The position numbers and the translations under genes were made by a program. DNA of 64,000 bases from Chryseosolibacter indicum. GTDB lineage: Bacteria > Bacteroidota > Bacteroidia > Cytophagales > Cyclobacteriaceae. The DNA lies in NCBI RefSeq assembly GCF_018598585.1, contig NZ_JAHESD010000022.1, positions 1 through 64,000 on the forward strand. Direction: 5' to 3'. Shown in pieces: positions 46,208 to 56,900 of the stretch. Positions within the stretch are counted from its first letter, which is position 1, and each line of letters begins with the position of its first letter. Below the pieces are notes generated by a model. It searched no databases. It saw only the letters and a program-made list of their open reading frames with translations, and had not been told where the DNA came from.

Positions 46208-47485
46208 TTATCCAAATAGAAAGTAAGCTACTACCAGGGTGATGATGATGTTAAAGAGCTGCGCTAACAGGAAAGCAAACAACGGCTTTGTTCCTTGTTT
46301 ACTAGTTAGATCAGAAAATCTTGTTTCTAACCCAATGCTCGTGAAAGCGAGTACAAACCAAATCGTTTGAATACTCTTTAAACTATCTTTTACCTGGCTT
46401 ATACTATCCTGACTTAAGAAGAAAGAAAATAGCAAAGATGCTGCAAGGAAACCAATGACGAATTTGGGGAATCTATCCCAGATTACAGCCAATGTAGGTT
46501 TGGATTCAGCTGCAGCTTCGGATTTTTCTTTGGTATATGTCCAATATATACTGATCGCGAACGCTGCTAGACCGAGAAGTACGTTTTGAGAAAACTTAAC
46601 AATCGTACTTATCTTCAATGCTGTCTCTCCTACTAGCGTACCCGATGCTACTACAGCACCCGTTGTATCTATGCTGCCTCCAAGCCATGCGCCGGTAACT
46701 TCTTCTGAAAAGCCAAAGTACTTCGCTATGTATGGCATAAAAACCATCATGGGAATTGCTGTTATCAATACAAGGGAGATTACATACGACAATTTTTTGT
46801 TATCTCCTTTTATCGCTCCGGCTGTAGCTATAGCTGCAGAGACACCACATATTGATACTGCACTTGATAACATCATACTGAGTTCATCATCCAGTTTAAG
46901 CTTTTTACACAACCAAAAAGCAAAGTACCATACAGACAGTACTACCAGCAAAGCCTGTATTAACCCAAGTGAACCAGCCTTTAAAATATCACCGAAAATA
47001 ACGCTTGTCCCTAACAACACCAGACCAATCTTCACGAACAATTCTGCCGATAATACGGAACGAAACCAATCAGGCAGGTTAAAAAGATTTCCCACAATTA
47101 ACCCAAAGGACAAACTGAAAATAACAGCTTCGAGATTTAGTAATTTCACCTCACTATTACCTGCTACAATTTGGGCTACAAGTGTGATGATAAAGACAAC
47201 GGGAAATACGATCAGGAAATGTTTGATCTTCTTGGCCGTGAAATATGCTGCAAGTATCCCGATGCAGTATGTTGATATAAATTGAATTACTATGGAAGAT
47301 AAATTGCCTGCACTAAATACCTTTTCAAAAAGATCGTGTCCGTTTTTCCATCCATATGCAGGAACAGGTGAAACGAATACAAATAAAGAAACGAAAATGA
47401 TCACGAAACTTAACAATACAATAGCCCAATCTTCTGATAACACGAATGATCTTTTTTCTGCTGACACTTCAATTGCTTTTTCCAT
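46208..47485 (-). CDS. YeiH/UPF0324-family membrane protein, putative sulfate/sulfite exporter
   Basis: 425 residues with about 10-11 membrane segments. Family blocks: NLPDWFRSVLSAELFVKIGLVLLGTSVIFGDI, MMLSSAVSICGVSAAIATAGAIKGDNKKLSYVISLVLI, and GAWLGGSIDTTGAVVASGTLVGE. UPF0324 proteins are linked by context to sulfate, sulfite or sulfonate handling; transport is not proven for most. It is the last gene of the operon, 16 bp after the sulfite dehydrogenase gene, so export of sulfur oxyanion is a sensible guess. Confidence 0.87.
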   Translation of the reverse strand: MEKAIEVSAEKRSFVLSEDWAIVLLSFVIIFVSLFVFVSPVPAYGWKNGHDLFEKVFSAGNLSSIVIQFISTYCIGILAAYFTAKKIKHFLIVFPVVFIITLVAQIVAGNSEVKLLNLEAVIFSLSFGLIVGNLFNLPDWFRSVLSAELFVKIGLVLLGTSVIFGDILKAGSLGLIQALLVVLSVWYFAFWLCKKLKLDDELSMMLSSAVSICGVSAAIATAGAIKGDNKKLSYVISLVLITAIPMMVFMPYIAKYFGFSEEVTGAWLGGSIDTTGAVVASGTLVGETALKISTIVKFSQNVLLGLAAFAISIYWTYTKEKSEAAAESKPTLAVIWDRFPKFVIGFLAASLLFSFFLSQDSISQVKDSLKSIQTIWFVLAFTSIGLETRFSDLTSKQGTKPLFAFLLAQLFNIIITLVVAYFLFG

Positions 47486-47501
47486 GCGTTGAAAATACTA
47501 A

Positions 47502-48746
47502 TTACTTTTTAGATTCTGCGTTTAAATACACGTCACCATTTTTCTGAACAACCCATTTTGTTATTGGGTTGAAGTGATAGCCACTCTTACCTCCTCTGGC
47601 ATTTAGTAAATCTTTATAGAAGGGTTGAATATAACCGGTTTCATCTATTGCCCGGCTCATTATTTCAGTTGTTTGTCCATTCCAATTCCAAAGAAAGCGA
47701 AAACCGGTATGTGCCTTATCGAGAACAGGAGTTTGTAGGAGAGCCGCCTGCCAGGTTTTACCTGCATTTGTACTAATCTCTACTTTAACAACTTTCCCTC
47801 TGCCGCTCCATGCAATTCCCCGGATCTCAATCCATCCTTTCTCGACCATGGCAGGATATGCAGGGTATGTAATTATCGAGCGAGCATCCATTACAAAACT
47901 GAATTGCCGAATCTTGCCTCCCTTGACGGGTTCAGTATATTTTGAGGTTTCTTCCCGTGTCATAAAAGGCTTATCAGAAACTTCAATCCTGCGTATCCAT
48001 TTCACACAGGTGTTCCCCTCCCAACCCGGGAGAACGAGCCTTGCAGGATAACCTTGTTCCGGACGTATTGCCTCACCGTTTTGTGCATACGCAACCATTG
48101 TGTCGTCCCATCCCTTTTGAATTGGAATGCTGCGTGTCATCACCGCTGCATCTGCTCCCTCGGCAAGAAACCATGTAGCCTTCGGATCTATTCCTACTTC
48201 ACGGAATAATGTTGACAACATCACGCCTGTCCATTCACTTTGGCTCGTAAGCCCACATATTTCCTGTGGCGATAGTGTATGTTTGCTTCCACGATAATTC
48301 CCAGAGCATTCGAGAAACATTGTCCTTGACATGGACGGAAATCTTTTCAAATCCTTTAACCTGAAAATCATCGGTTTCCTTACCATGCCATGGATAAGCA
48401 ACTCATATTTTTCTGGATCAATTAATGGCACACCTCCATGATGACGTTCATAGTGAAGATCAGATGGCGTAATTGTGCCAAAAAGATCTTGAAGCGGTGT
48501 TCGTGATGAAGTATCAGAAGGAAGCTTACCTAGCTTTTCAAAAGGAGAACGTGTACCTATAATACCTGGGGGCGGGCCTTGTTTTTTTGTCGGATCACCA
48601 AGCTCCTGTTGGGTAACAACCTTCTGCATGGCTTTTCCAAATGTAGTTTGCACCACTGCAATCGCGGCAGCGGCGGCTCCTCCAAGTAACGTTCTACGTC
48701 TTATTTTAATTGAATTTGAATCCAATATCTTGCCTTGATTATTCAT
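47502..48746 (-). CDS. Tat-exported molybdopterin sulfite dehydrogenase (SorA/SoxC-like)
   Basis: 414 residues. Twin-arginine signal (KIRRRTLLGGAAAAAIA) then the sulfite-oxidase fold: LHYERHHGGVPLIDPEKYELLIHGMV, MFLECSGNYRG with the molybdenum-ligating Cys147, GVMLSTLFREVGI, and the C-terminal dimerisation domain (ARSIITYPAYPAMVEKGWIEIRGIAWSGRGKV). No heme or b5 domain is present. It should oxidise sulfite to sulfate in the periplasm and pass electrons to the c-type cytochrome whose gene overlaps it by 4 bp. The SorAB and SoxCD pairs use the same arrangement. Confidence 0.92.
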   Translation of the reverse strand: MNNQGKILDSNSIKIRRRTLLGGAAAAAIAVVQTTFGKAMQKVVTQQELGDPTKKQGPPPGIIGTRSPFEKLGKLPSDTSSRTPLQDLFGTITPSDLHYERHHGGVPLIDPEKYELLIHGMVRKPMIFRLKDLKRFPSMSRTMFLECSGNYRGSKHTLSPQEICGLTSQSEWTGVMLSTLFREVGIDPKATWFLAEGADAAVMTRSIPIQKGWDDTMVAYAQNGEAIRPEQGYPARLVLPGWEGNTCVKWIRRIEVSDKPFMTREETSKYTEPVKGGKIRQFSFVMDARSIITYPAYPAMVEKGWIEIRGIAWSGRGKVVKVEISTNAGKTWQAALLQTPVLDKAHTGFRFLWNWNGQTTEIMSRAIDETGYIQPFYKDLLNARGGKSGYHFNPITKWVVQKNGDVYLNAESKK

Positions 48747-49384
48747 CTTACTTCAGGCCCTCCTCTTCTGTCATCATCAACAAAAAGCTTTCTGGCTGGC
48801 ATCTCAACTTTTGCGAGATTGCTTTTATCAATAACCACTGTTGAATCAATAATATTATTTTTGTAAAGCAAGAATGCTGTTAAACTGTAAACCTCATCAG
48901 GTGATAGTGTACCTGGAGAATTGTAAGGCATAGCCCTGTTTATATAATCATACAATGTTGTTGCATAAGGCCAGTAATTTCCAATTGCCTTTTCTTTTGT
49001 TGACAAACTATCGCTTTCGTTAAAGTGTGCTACCAGTTTATTGTATGGTCCCTCCGTTCCATTCATACCATGACACAATGCACACTTAGCCACGTAGATC
49101 TCTCTTCCTCTTAACACATCTCCAGATCCTTGAGGCAGACCTCGCCCATCCATATCAATGTCCCTATTGAGTGAATCTATTTCAGGCGTTTGAGCAAGCC
49201 TTCCATATCCAAATGATTTGGGCCATCCTGCAGAATCATATGAACTTAAACCCTGCGTATCTTTAGTTGTGCACTGATTAAACAGAAAAACTAAACTCAG
49301 TAAATAGGAAACAGAAATTATTTTTAGAAACACGATTAATGTGTTAGATCCTTTCCTTATCGTCTTTTCATTAATTAAGTGCAT
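48743..49384 (-). CDS. c-type cytochrome, likely electron acceptor of the sulfite dehydrogenase
   Basis: 213 residues. The lipobox FLFNQCTT (Cys38) suggests a lipid-anchored protein. One heme site, CALCH (Cys101, Cys104, His105), and the distal ligand Met152 in AMPYNSPGTLSPDEVYSLTAFLLY, a pattern seen in SoxD/SorB-type cytochromes. It overlaps the dehydrogenase gene by 4 bp and the preceding DoxX-like gene by 1 bp (TAATG), so the three are translationally coupled. Periplasmic side of a membrane. Confidence 0.92.
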   Translation of the reverse strand: MHLINEKTIRKGSNTLIVFLKIISVSYLLSLVFLFNQCTTKDTQGLSSYDSAGWPKSFGYGRLAQTPEIDSLNRDIDMDGRGLPQGSGDVLRGREIYVAKCALCHGMNGTEGPYNKLVAHFNESDSLSTKEKAIGNYWPYATTLYDYINRAMPYNSPGTLSPDEVYSLTAFLLYKNNIIDSTVVIDKSNLAKVEMPARKLFVDDDRRGGPEVR

Positions 49385-51063
49385 TAATATTTACCAGCTA
49401 CAAGATCACTTTTAGAAAGGATGTATTGTCGGTCAACTTTATCCAATACGACATATAATGAATCCTGATCTTCATTCAATCCTTGGAGGATTACTCTTTG
49501 TCCATCATCCGTCTGATACTGCAACACCATACGGTTACGCTTATCCAGTTTTTTACCTGCTTCTGCAAACTCACGATTTCTTCTTGTTGATGACGCGCGG
49601 GGATCAATGAAATTAACCTCTTCCCCTATATTTGACCACGCTTTTTTGCTAATCCAGGTATCGCTGTAAATTCCACCTTTTCTGTTTTCAGGAATTTCAA
49701 CTCGTTTTTCAGCAGGAGATCCATTCCCTGGTCCATCTCCCCCGGCTCCTGCTACTACGTTTCTTCTATCCGGCAGTGCTTTATATTTATCCTGCAGGTA
49801 TAACATGTTCTCTACTGTATCAGCATAATAATGAAACACACGTCTACCGCCAGCAATACCTGTGAGTTCAAAAGTTCTATTGATATCGCGCTGTGGATCT
49901 CCCCCTCCATTTGAAAGATCCAATGGAGTAGGTCTGTTCACTTTAAATGTTAATGTTGTCCAATTCTCGAACGTGGCCTCCTGCCATCGTGTGGTGTCTA
50001 ATGGAGAGTAAGGGATTTCCTTTCCATTCACTTTAAACTCTGTAACGTTATAATAACCTCTTAACGCTGTTACACCTTTAGTAGATGGCTGTTTATATGG
50101 GTCGTATAAAAAGTTTATCCATTGGAGGTAAAAGAAAAGTACCAGGAAGATTGCGATAGTTGCAACTTTTAAACTTACCCTAACGCCTTGTTGCCACGCC
50201 TTCGAGAACGATGGATAGAAACTAACAACTTTTGCAGGCTGTTCAAGGATCAAAAGATTATACAATGCAGGCACATAATGAACGATTAAGAACGCTGATA
50301 GAAGAACAAAGTATGAGCTATATACATGCACTCCTCCATCATAAGCAAAATTGACATAAACAATATCACCTAGCGCTCCGAACAACAAAGCCGCGCCTAA
50401 CAAAGTAGTCTTTCTAAAAAATAATAATGTTCCTGCTCCTATTTCTACTACACCTGCAAACACCTGATACCATGGGACAATACCTATTGATAACCAATAT
50501 ATTTTTTGCGCTGTAAAATCACCAAAGTCAGTATTCAAGAGACCATATGAAGGATAAGGCATTTGTACTGGGAATAGTTTTGTAAAACCAAATCCTATAA
50601 TTCCTATTGCGGCGCGGTAGCGCACAATAGCCCTTAACCAATAATATAGAACATTGTATTCCGTTGGCTGAGGATTTCTTCTTTGGTCAATGAAAGTCCA
50701 TAGCAAGCCACCAACAGTACTAAAGATTAAGGTAATGATCCAATTGGCATATCCCAGCAATGTGTTCCCAAAGATGGAGTTGCCGAAGAAGTTTAACCCT
50801 GATCCAAACCTTGCAATGTCATACAAATCGCGGTAGTGAAGGTTTGTCCAATCGATATTAATGACATGCTTATACCACTCAAAATTATTGGGAATACAAA
50901 TGCTAATAAAAAATATGAATGAGATACGAAAAGCAATAAGCTGCCACTGCTTCCACTTATGAGCGGGATTCGAATGTGCTGCCTCTTGTATTACAGCCTG
51001 AGTTCCATCTAATGCATTGTATTCAGCATTCTCTTTGGATATATTAACATTATTTAATTCCAT
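49384..51063 (-). CDS. DoxX-like membrane protein with extra C-terminal domain, paralogue 2
   Basis: 559 residues from ATG 51063. About eight membrane segments in the first 330 residues include a DoxX-type four-helix part (AIGIIGFGFTKLFPVQMPYP, VFAGVVEIGAGTLLFFRKTTLLGAALLFGALGDIVYVNFAYDGG). A soluble C-terminal domain follows (EFKVNGKEIPYSPLDTTRWQ, VLQYQTDDGQRVILQGLNEDQDSLYVVLDKV). It is a paralogue of the next gene upstream; it has an extra insert (DKRNVV...GGDGPGNGSP region) of about 55 residues. Some DoxX/DoxD proteins act in thiosulfate-quinone oxidoreductases, so electron input from sulfur compounds is possible. Confidence 0.78.
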   Translation of the reverse strand: MELNNVNISKENAEYNALDGTQAVIQEAAHSNPAHKWKQWQLIAFRISFIFFISICIPNNFEWYKHVINIDWTNLHYRDLYDIARFGSGLNFFGNSIFGNTLLGYANWIITLIFSTVGGLLWTFIDQRRNPQPTEYNVLYYWLRAIVRYRAAIGIIGFGFTKLFPVQMPYPSYGLLNTDFGDFTAQKIYWLSIGIVPWYQVFAGVVEIGAGTLLFFRKTTLLGAALLFGALGDIVYVNFAYDGGVHVYSSYFVLLSAFLIVHYVPALYNLLILEQPAKVVSFYPSFSKAWQQGVRVSLKVATIAIFLVLFFYLQWINFLYDPYKQPSTKGVTALRGYYNVTEFKVNGKEIPYSPLDTTRWQEATFENWTTLTFKVNRPTPLDLSNGGGDPQRDINRTFELTGIAGGRRVFHYYADTVENMLYLQDKYKALPDRRNVVAGAGGDGPGNGSPAEKRVEIPENRKGGIYSDTWISKKAWSNIGEEVNFIDPRASSTRRNREFAEAGKKLDKRNRMVLQYQTDDGQRVILQGLNEDQDSLYVVLDKVDRQYILSKSDLVAGKY

Positions 51064-51120
51064 AATGAGCAAATAAGTTTAAATCAAATGTTGATGATGT
51101 AACGATTACGACGTTTACAC

Positions 51121-52539
51121 TCAAAGCTTGAGGCCTCTTCTTCTTCCTTGTTTAGCGGCCTCTTCTAACAAGTATTTTTTGTTAATCCGTTCAAGAACCA
51201 CGTAAACAGAATCATTATTAGGATTTGTACCTGACAAAACAATCTGCTCATCTGTAGTACGATCATATTTTAATGTCCATTGATCTTTTGGATAATTTCC
51301 GTTTCTGTTTACAAGCTTTAATATTTGATTTGCAGAGTCTATATTATAATTATAATAATGCCTTCCTGTTATACCGGCAAACTCATAGTTCCTCTCTGTA
51401 TCTTTTGTAAAAATCTCTTCTGTAGTGGCAGTAACAAGATTTACAGCCTGATTAGATCTTATGCTTAACGTGGCCCATTCTTCAAATACGACGTCCTTCC
51501 ATCGAATGGGATCGTTAGCGGCATAGGGCAATGTTTTGCCATTATATACAAACTCCTTTACATTATAAATGCCACGTGCATTTACCAAGCCTTTGCTATT
51601 AGGATACTGGTAACCCTTTTCCTGTTGGTAGGTTGAATATGTTTTATAGCCGTAGAAGAAAACAAAAATGAAAACAAAAGAGCTCTTCGCAATAATCCTA
51701 CCGTTGCTAATCCAGTCCTCTTTAAAATCGGGTTTAAAGCGTGAAGGCAGCGTACTCTTCTCGAAGGAAGTTAATGATATTAATCTTGGAATATCATAAG
51801 CAAATAGAAACAGTGCAAATGACACCAAGAGTAAGCTGTAAACATATTCTCCTCCTTCGTAAGCGAGATTAGACATCACTACGTTTCCTGTAAAAGGAAG
51901 GATAATGAATGCGCCAACAGAGGCTGTTTTCCGATATAATAGCAGAAGTGCTGCTGATATTTCAATTAGTCCCAGGAAGGATTCATAATTTGGTACAATA
52001 CCTGTGCTCATGGAAAATACCTTCCAGTGAGAGATATCGCCGTAGTTGGTATTGAGATTACTCAGCGAAGGCTCAGGCATCTGCATTGGAAAGAATTTAA
52101 TAAATCCATAAGCAAGTAACGCAACGGCTAGCCGATAGCGAAGAACAACCCTCAACCAATAGTATAAATTATTGTACTCTTTATTCTTCCTCTCGACAAT
52201 GCCCCAAGCAATAGTGCCTATTATTGCTATTACAGCAATAACGAGCCAATCTTGCAATACAGGAACATCTGAGAAAAATCTCGGCGTATATCGTGCAGCA
52301 TAAAAGATATTACTGAAGTGTAATGGCGACCAGTCAAGAGCCAGCAGGTCGCTGTAATACTTCCAATCCAGAGGAACCACCTGCAGAAGGAAGTAAATAA
52401 AAAAGAATCTGAAAGCTACTTTCTCATAAGCAGTCCAAGCTGGAGTAACGGGAACGTTATCCTTTTTATCCTTCAACTCATGCCCACCGTTAACTATACT
52501 TTTTTCTTTCCGGGCTACAGGTGTTTCTATAAGTTCCAT
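51121..52539 (-). CDS. DoxX-like membrane protein with extra C-terminal domain, paralogue 1
   Basis: 472 residues from ATG 52539; an upstream in-frame Met would overlap the SusD gene by 35 bp and is not used. The arrangement equals the following gene: DWKYYSDLLALDWSPLHFSN in the first loop, VALLAYGFIKFFPMQMPEPS, FLGLIEISAALLLLYRKTASVGAFIILPFTGNVVMSNLAYEGGEY, and the C-terminal domain with EFVYNGKTLPYAANDPIRWK and QIVLSGTNPNNDSVYVVLERIN. Probably an inner-membrane partner of the sulfur-oxidation genes; the pair may form a heterodimer. Between it and paralogue 2 are 57 bp. Confidence 0.78.
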   Translation of the reverse strand: MELIETPVARKEKSIVNGGHELKDKKDNVPVTPAWTAYEKVAFRFFFIYFLLQVVPLDWKYYSDLLALDWSPLHFSNIFYAARYTPRFFSDVPVLQDWLVIAVIAIIGTIAWGIVERKNKEYNNLYYWLRVVLRYRLAVALLAYGFIKFFPMQMPEPSLSNLNTNYGDISHWKVFSMSTGIVPNYESFLGLIEISAALLLLYRKTASVGAFIILPFTGNVVMSNLAYEGGEYVYSLLLVSFALFLFAYDIPRLISLTSFEKSTLPSRFKPDFKEDWISNGRIIAKSSFVFIFVFFYGYKTYSTYQQEKGYQYPNSKGLVNARGIYNVKEFVYNGKTLPYAANDPIRWKDVVFEEWATLSIRSNQAVNLVTATTEEIFTKDTERNYEFAGITGRHYYNYNIDSANQILKLVNRNGNYPKDQWTLKYDRTTDEQIVLSGTNPNNDSVYVVLERINKKYLLEEAAKQGRRRGLKL

Positions 52540-52561
52540 AAAAGATAATTTATTTTTTAAA

Positions 52562-53920
52562 CTAGTAACCATCGTTTTGAGGCACCAAATCACCATCGGT
52601 TAACACTTGGTCAGCTGGAATAGGAAATACAAGCCTGAAAGGTTCGGTTACATTTAAAACTTCATCTGCTCTTCCCGTCCGGACCAAATCGAACCACCGA
52701 TGGGGTTCAAGTGCAAATTCAACTCTTCGCTCGTTTTCAATTGTCAGTAAGATTTCTTCTTTTGATGATGCAGTAATTGCCAGCAAGCCAGCACGATCAC
52801 GTACTGCGTTCAGATCATTCAACGCATCATTTAATTGATCTTGTTGAGCCCGTGCTTCAGCTCTTATTAAGTACAACTCTGCTATTCGTATTATATAAGA
52901 TGGATCAGATGCAGGAGTTCTGTAGTACAGATTGCCGTACCATCTGTTTTGATTGTCTTTTGCAACCAGCGTACTTCTTGTTCCTCCAATGGTAGGGTCG
53001 TTTAAAAGTTTTACCAAAGCATCATTTGGTGCCCATTGTCTTGTACCTCCGTTTGACTGAGGTTGCCACTGATTTCTATGCGCATTTACTTCTGTTGTTC
53101 CGTTATAAAACAATTCAAATATGGATTCATCTGTTCCTCGCGCATTGGAAGCAAAGAATGCGTTAAATGGTTTTAAAAGTTTGTACCGTACATCTGCAAT
53201 AATCTTCGTTGCATATTCATCCGCTTTTACATAATTATTCTGATACAAATAGTACCTGGCCTTCAATGCCCAAACGGTCTTCTTCGTAGCCCGGTACCTG
53301 TCTATTGTTTCCGGTAGTAAGGGTTCGGCAGCATCAAGATCTTTTAATGCCTGTGCGTACGTATCAGAAACTGAAGTTTTAGCAACATTGGCATTATCGC
53401 CAGCTGCTTTAGTTGGAGAAGTAACGATGGGAACTCCACCCCAGGTTCTGGCAAGGTCGAAATATGCCAATCCCCTTATAAAATAAGCTTCACCTAAAAT
53501 CTGGCTTCTAAGAGACTCCGAGAGCGTAGCATCTTTTATTTCAAGAACAGCCGCCAGTATATTATTAGCCCTGTTGATTGTACGATAGATCGCATTCCAT
53601 GCAGAACTGATAGTGGCATTGTCAGCATTCACCTTGCGATTAATAAACTCCTGTACTTGAGATTGAGAGCCGGTCCATTGAATATTATCACCGGACAAAT
53701 AGCCAATAGATTGAAACGATGTTCCATAATACCCAGCATCACCAAGTGCATTGTAGAGACCGCGAAGGGCCGACTCTGCCGATGATTTATCTAGGATTAC
53801 GGTCTCACTTGTCGCCAGTGCGTCCTTTGGCTTTACATCAAGGAACTCGTCGCAGGATGAAAGTACTGTGAGTGCTACAAGGGAGAATGTTACGTATATA
53901 TTAAAATTGCTGTTACGCAT
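52562..53920 (-). CDS. SusD/RagB-family surface lipoprotein
   Basis: 452 residues. Lipobox VLSSCDEFLDVKPKD (lipid anchor), TPR-like core (SSAESALRGLYNALGDAGYYG, RSQILGEAYFIRGLAYFDLARTWGGVPIV), and the C-terminal block AELYLIRAEARAQQDQLNDALNDLNAVRDRAGL ... RRVEFALEPHRWFDLVRTG. SusD forms the lid on SusC and binds the ligand. It starts 9 bp after the SusC gene. The surrounding sulfur genes suggest that the substrate is a sulfur-containing compound rather than plain glycan. Confidence 0.96.
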   Translation of the reverse strand: MRNSNFNIYVTFSLVALTVLSSCDEFLDVKPKDALATSETVILDKSSAESALRGLYNALGDAGYYGTSFQSIGYLSGDNIQWTGSQSQVQEFINRKVNADNATISSAWNAIYRTINRANNILAAVLEIKDATLSESLRSQILGEAYFIRGLAYFDLARTWGGVPIVTSPTKAAGDNANVAKTSVSDTYAQALKDLDAAEPLLPETIDRYRATKKTVWALKARYYLYQNNYVKADEYATKIIADVRYKLLKPFNAFFASNARGTDESIFELFYNGTTEVNAHRNQWQPQSNGGTRQWAPNDALVKLLNDPTIGGTRSTLVAKDNQNRWYGNLYYRTPASDPSYIIRIAELYLIRAEARAQQDQLNDALNDLNAVRDRAGLLAITASSKEEILLTIENERRVEFALEPHRWFDLVRTGRADEVLNVTEPFRLVFPIPADQVLTDGDLVPQNDGY

Positions 53921-53929
53921 ATGCCAACT

Positions 53930-56900
53930 TTATAATGAGAGGTTAATACCAAATTGGATACTTCGGGGTTGAGGTGGAGTTCCAAGGTCAATCCCTTGTT
54001 CGTTCTGACTACTACTAGAAGCTGATTCGGGATCAAGACCAGTGTAGTTTGTGAACAGCAGAAGATTACTTCCTGCTACATAAAATCTAAGTGATGAAAG
54101 ATTAAGGCGTTGAGCTACATTGGAAGGCACCGTATAACCTAATGTTAAAGAACGAAGCCTAAGGAAAGAGCCATCTTCAAGCCATCGACTTCCACCATCT
54201 TTGTAATTATTTCTGTTTACATCATCAGGTCTTGGAACATCCGTAATGTCACCCGGCTTTTGCCAACGATTTATGTTATGTTTAAAGATAACGCGAGCGG
54301 CATCGCGCGCTCCTCCGCCTTCTCCAAAGAACCTATTGTGATTATATATTTGGTTGCCATATTGAAAGGCAAAGAATACTGAAAGATCAAATCCTTTATA
54401 GTTTAAATTGTTTGTAATACCGCCGAAGAAGTCGGGCCAGATGCTTCCATAGATTTGACGATCTTCTGTTGTGATTTTACCATCTTTTACAACTTCATCG
54501 TAAATTACATTTCCAGTTTGAGGATCAACCCCATGTTCTTTATACACCCAGAAAGAATACAACGGATGCCCCTCCTGCTGAAGAATCAAATCACGGCTTC
54601 CATATTTTAACGGGTTCTCAAGTTTCTCGATGTTATTTACGTTTCTTGAAATGTTAAAACTTGTTGTCCATGAAAAGTCTCGTTTGGATATGTTCTGAGA
54701 TGTGATTGCAAATTCAAATCCTTTATTACTAATCTCTGCGCCATTTTTCCAATAACTTGAAAAGCCTGTTTTTGCAGGTAATGCAACAAGCAGCAAACCA
54801 TTGGTGGTATATTTATTGTACACGTTGAATTCAAACGAGATTCTGTCAGCAAGCAAACCAACATCTACACCTACATTAAACTGTCGTGTGGTCTCCCATT
54901 TAAGATCAGCATTTGAAAGTTGTTGAGGTGAAAGTCCTGGATTATTCTGATAAGAGGCACTTCCTGACCAAAGTTCTTGTGCCGCGAAGTTGCCAATACC
55001 ATTCTGATTTCCAATTACGCCAAAACTTGTACGAAGTTTAAGATCACTGATGACATTAACGTCCTTTAGGAAATTTTCCTGTTTAACACGCCATGCAGCA
55101 CCAACAGAAGGGAAGTAACCCCATTTATTATCGGCACCGAAACGTGACGAGCCATCGGCGCGTAGACTTACATCTATGAGATAACGACTATTAAATCCAT
55201 AATTAATTTTTGCAAAGAATGATGCAAGATTGCTCTTTGTCCAACTCTGTGTACTTGCTGTGGTAGCCGCCGCAGATATTGTTTTCAGATCGTTACTCGC
55301 AAATCCGCGACCTTCTGCGTATGTCCGCGTAAGAACATCACTTTGAAGGGTATTACCTACCAGTGCACCAAACGAATGTTTCCCAATCTCTTTCTTATAG
55401 GATAACGTCTGTTCATTTAATAACGACGTAAATTGACTAACACTTGAAGTAGCTAAACCGCCTTGTGCTCCAAGTAGCGTAAAAGTATTCCAGTATTCAG
55501 ATTCGTCGTAGTTATTGTAGTCGACTCCAAAACTTGAACGAAATGTTAAGCCAGGGATAAGTTCTGCTTCTCCGTATATATTTCCGATATAACGTAAGCT
55601 TACTGATCCGATATCATAGTTTTGCATTAACAGGGTAACATTATCAAACCCAGCTCTGCCAACTAAAACGCCACTTTCATTATAAGGAGACAGATAGGTA
55701 GGTGTATGTAGTGCAGCCTGCAGAATTCCTCCCTGAGGTCCGTCTCCGGCTCTGCCCTGGTTTCTATCTGAACGAGTTAGTACGTTACTAACTCCAATCT
55801 GTAGTTTATCTGTTACTTTCTGATCGAGATTAACTTTAAAACTGGCACGGGAGAAATCAATAGGACGCAATATTGACTCCTGTTTATTATATCCCGCTCC
55901 TATGTAATACTTGGTATTAGTTGTACCGCCCGTCAACGATATATCATAATTCTGAAGTACAGCAGTTCGAAATACTTCACTAAGCCTGTCGTAAGTTTGC
56001 TGTTCTTCAGGAAGCCCCCTTCCTCCTTCTGACACTGGCCGAAAAGGTCTGTTGGCGAAAGTACGGTTTAGCTTAGGATCATCAATACCAGAATTAATCC
56101 ACCACTCATTTACTAATTGTGCGTGTTCTGGTCCCGTTGCGAGATCCCAAAGCTTTTGTGCCTTCGCCCATCCATAAGAAGCATTAAAATTTATCGTCGG
56201 CTTCTGTTCAAAATTTCCTCGTTTGGTAGTAATGATGACAACACCATTTGCACCTCGAGAGCCGTAGAGAGCTGTAGCCTCAGCATCTTTAAGCACTTCA
56301 ATACTTTCTATATCTGAAGGATTTATATCAGCAATGGGTGAAGTAGATTTTCCACCAGTACTGAGTGTCTGAAGACTATTGCTGTTTATGAATACACCAT
56401 CTATTACGTAAAGAGGGTCATTGTCTGCATTAATTGACGTTGCTCCTCTGATACGTACATTAACTGTTTCTCCCGGAACACTGGTATTACTTGAAATTTG
56501 TACACCGGATACCTTCCCCTGCAATTGCGCATCAAAGCTTCCTGTTGGTATCGATTTTACTTCGGCAGGATTAACTTTGACTATAGATCCTATCAGGTCC
56601 TTTCTTTCCTGGGTACCATATCCTACTACAACAATTTCGTCAAGGAGGTTATCATTTTTTAACACAACTTCCAGTGGCTCGTCAATCAATTCATAGATTT
56701 CTATCTCTTGTGATTTATAGCCGACCAGGTTAACCTGAAGAGAGAATGGGAATTCCTTTGCAGATGCAAGTACAAACTGGCCATCAATATCTGTAACTGC
56801 AAATTTTGTCGTCCCCTTTACATTTACGGTAGCCCCTGGAATAGGCACACCTGAATCGTCCTTAACAATACCCTTAACATTTTCCTGGGCCAAGGCCAAG

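Noticed and set aside
46671-47285. 204-codon open frame on the plus strand inside the YeiH gene
   Set aside because: It is antisense to a clear membrane-protein gene, has no family features, and such frames arise from codon bias.
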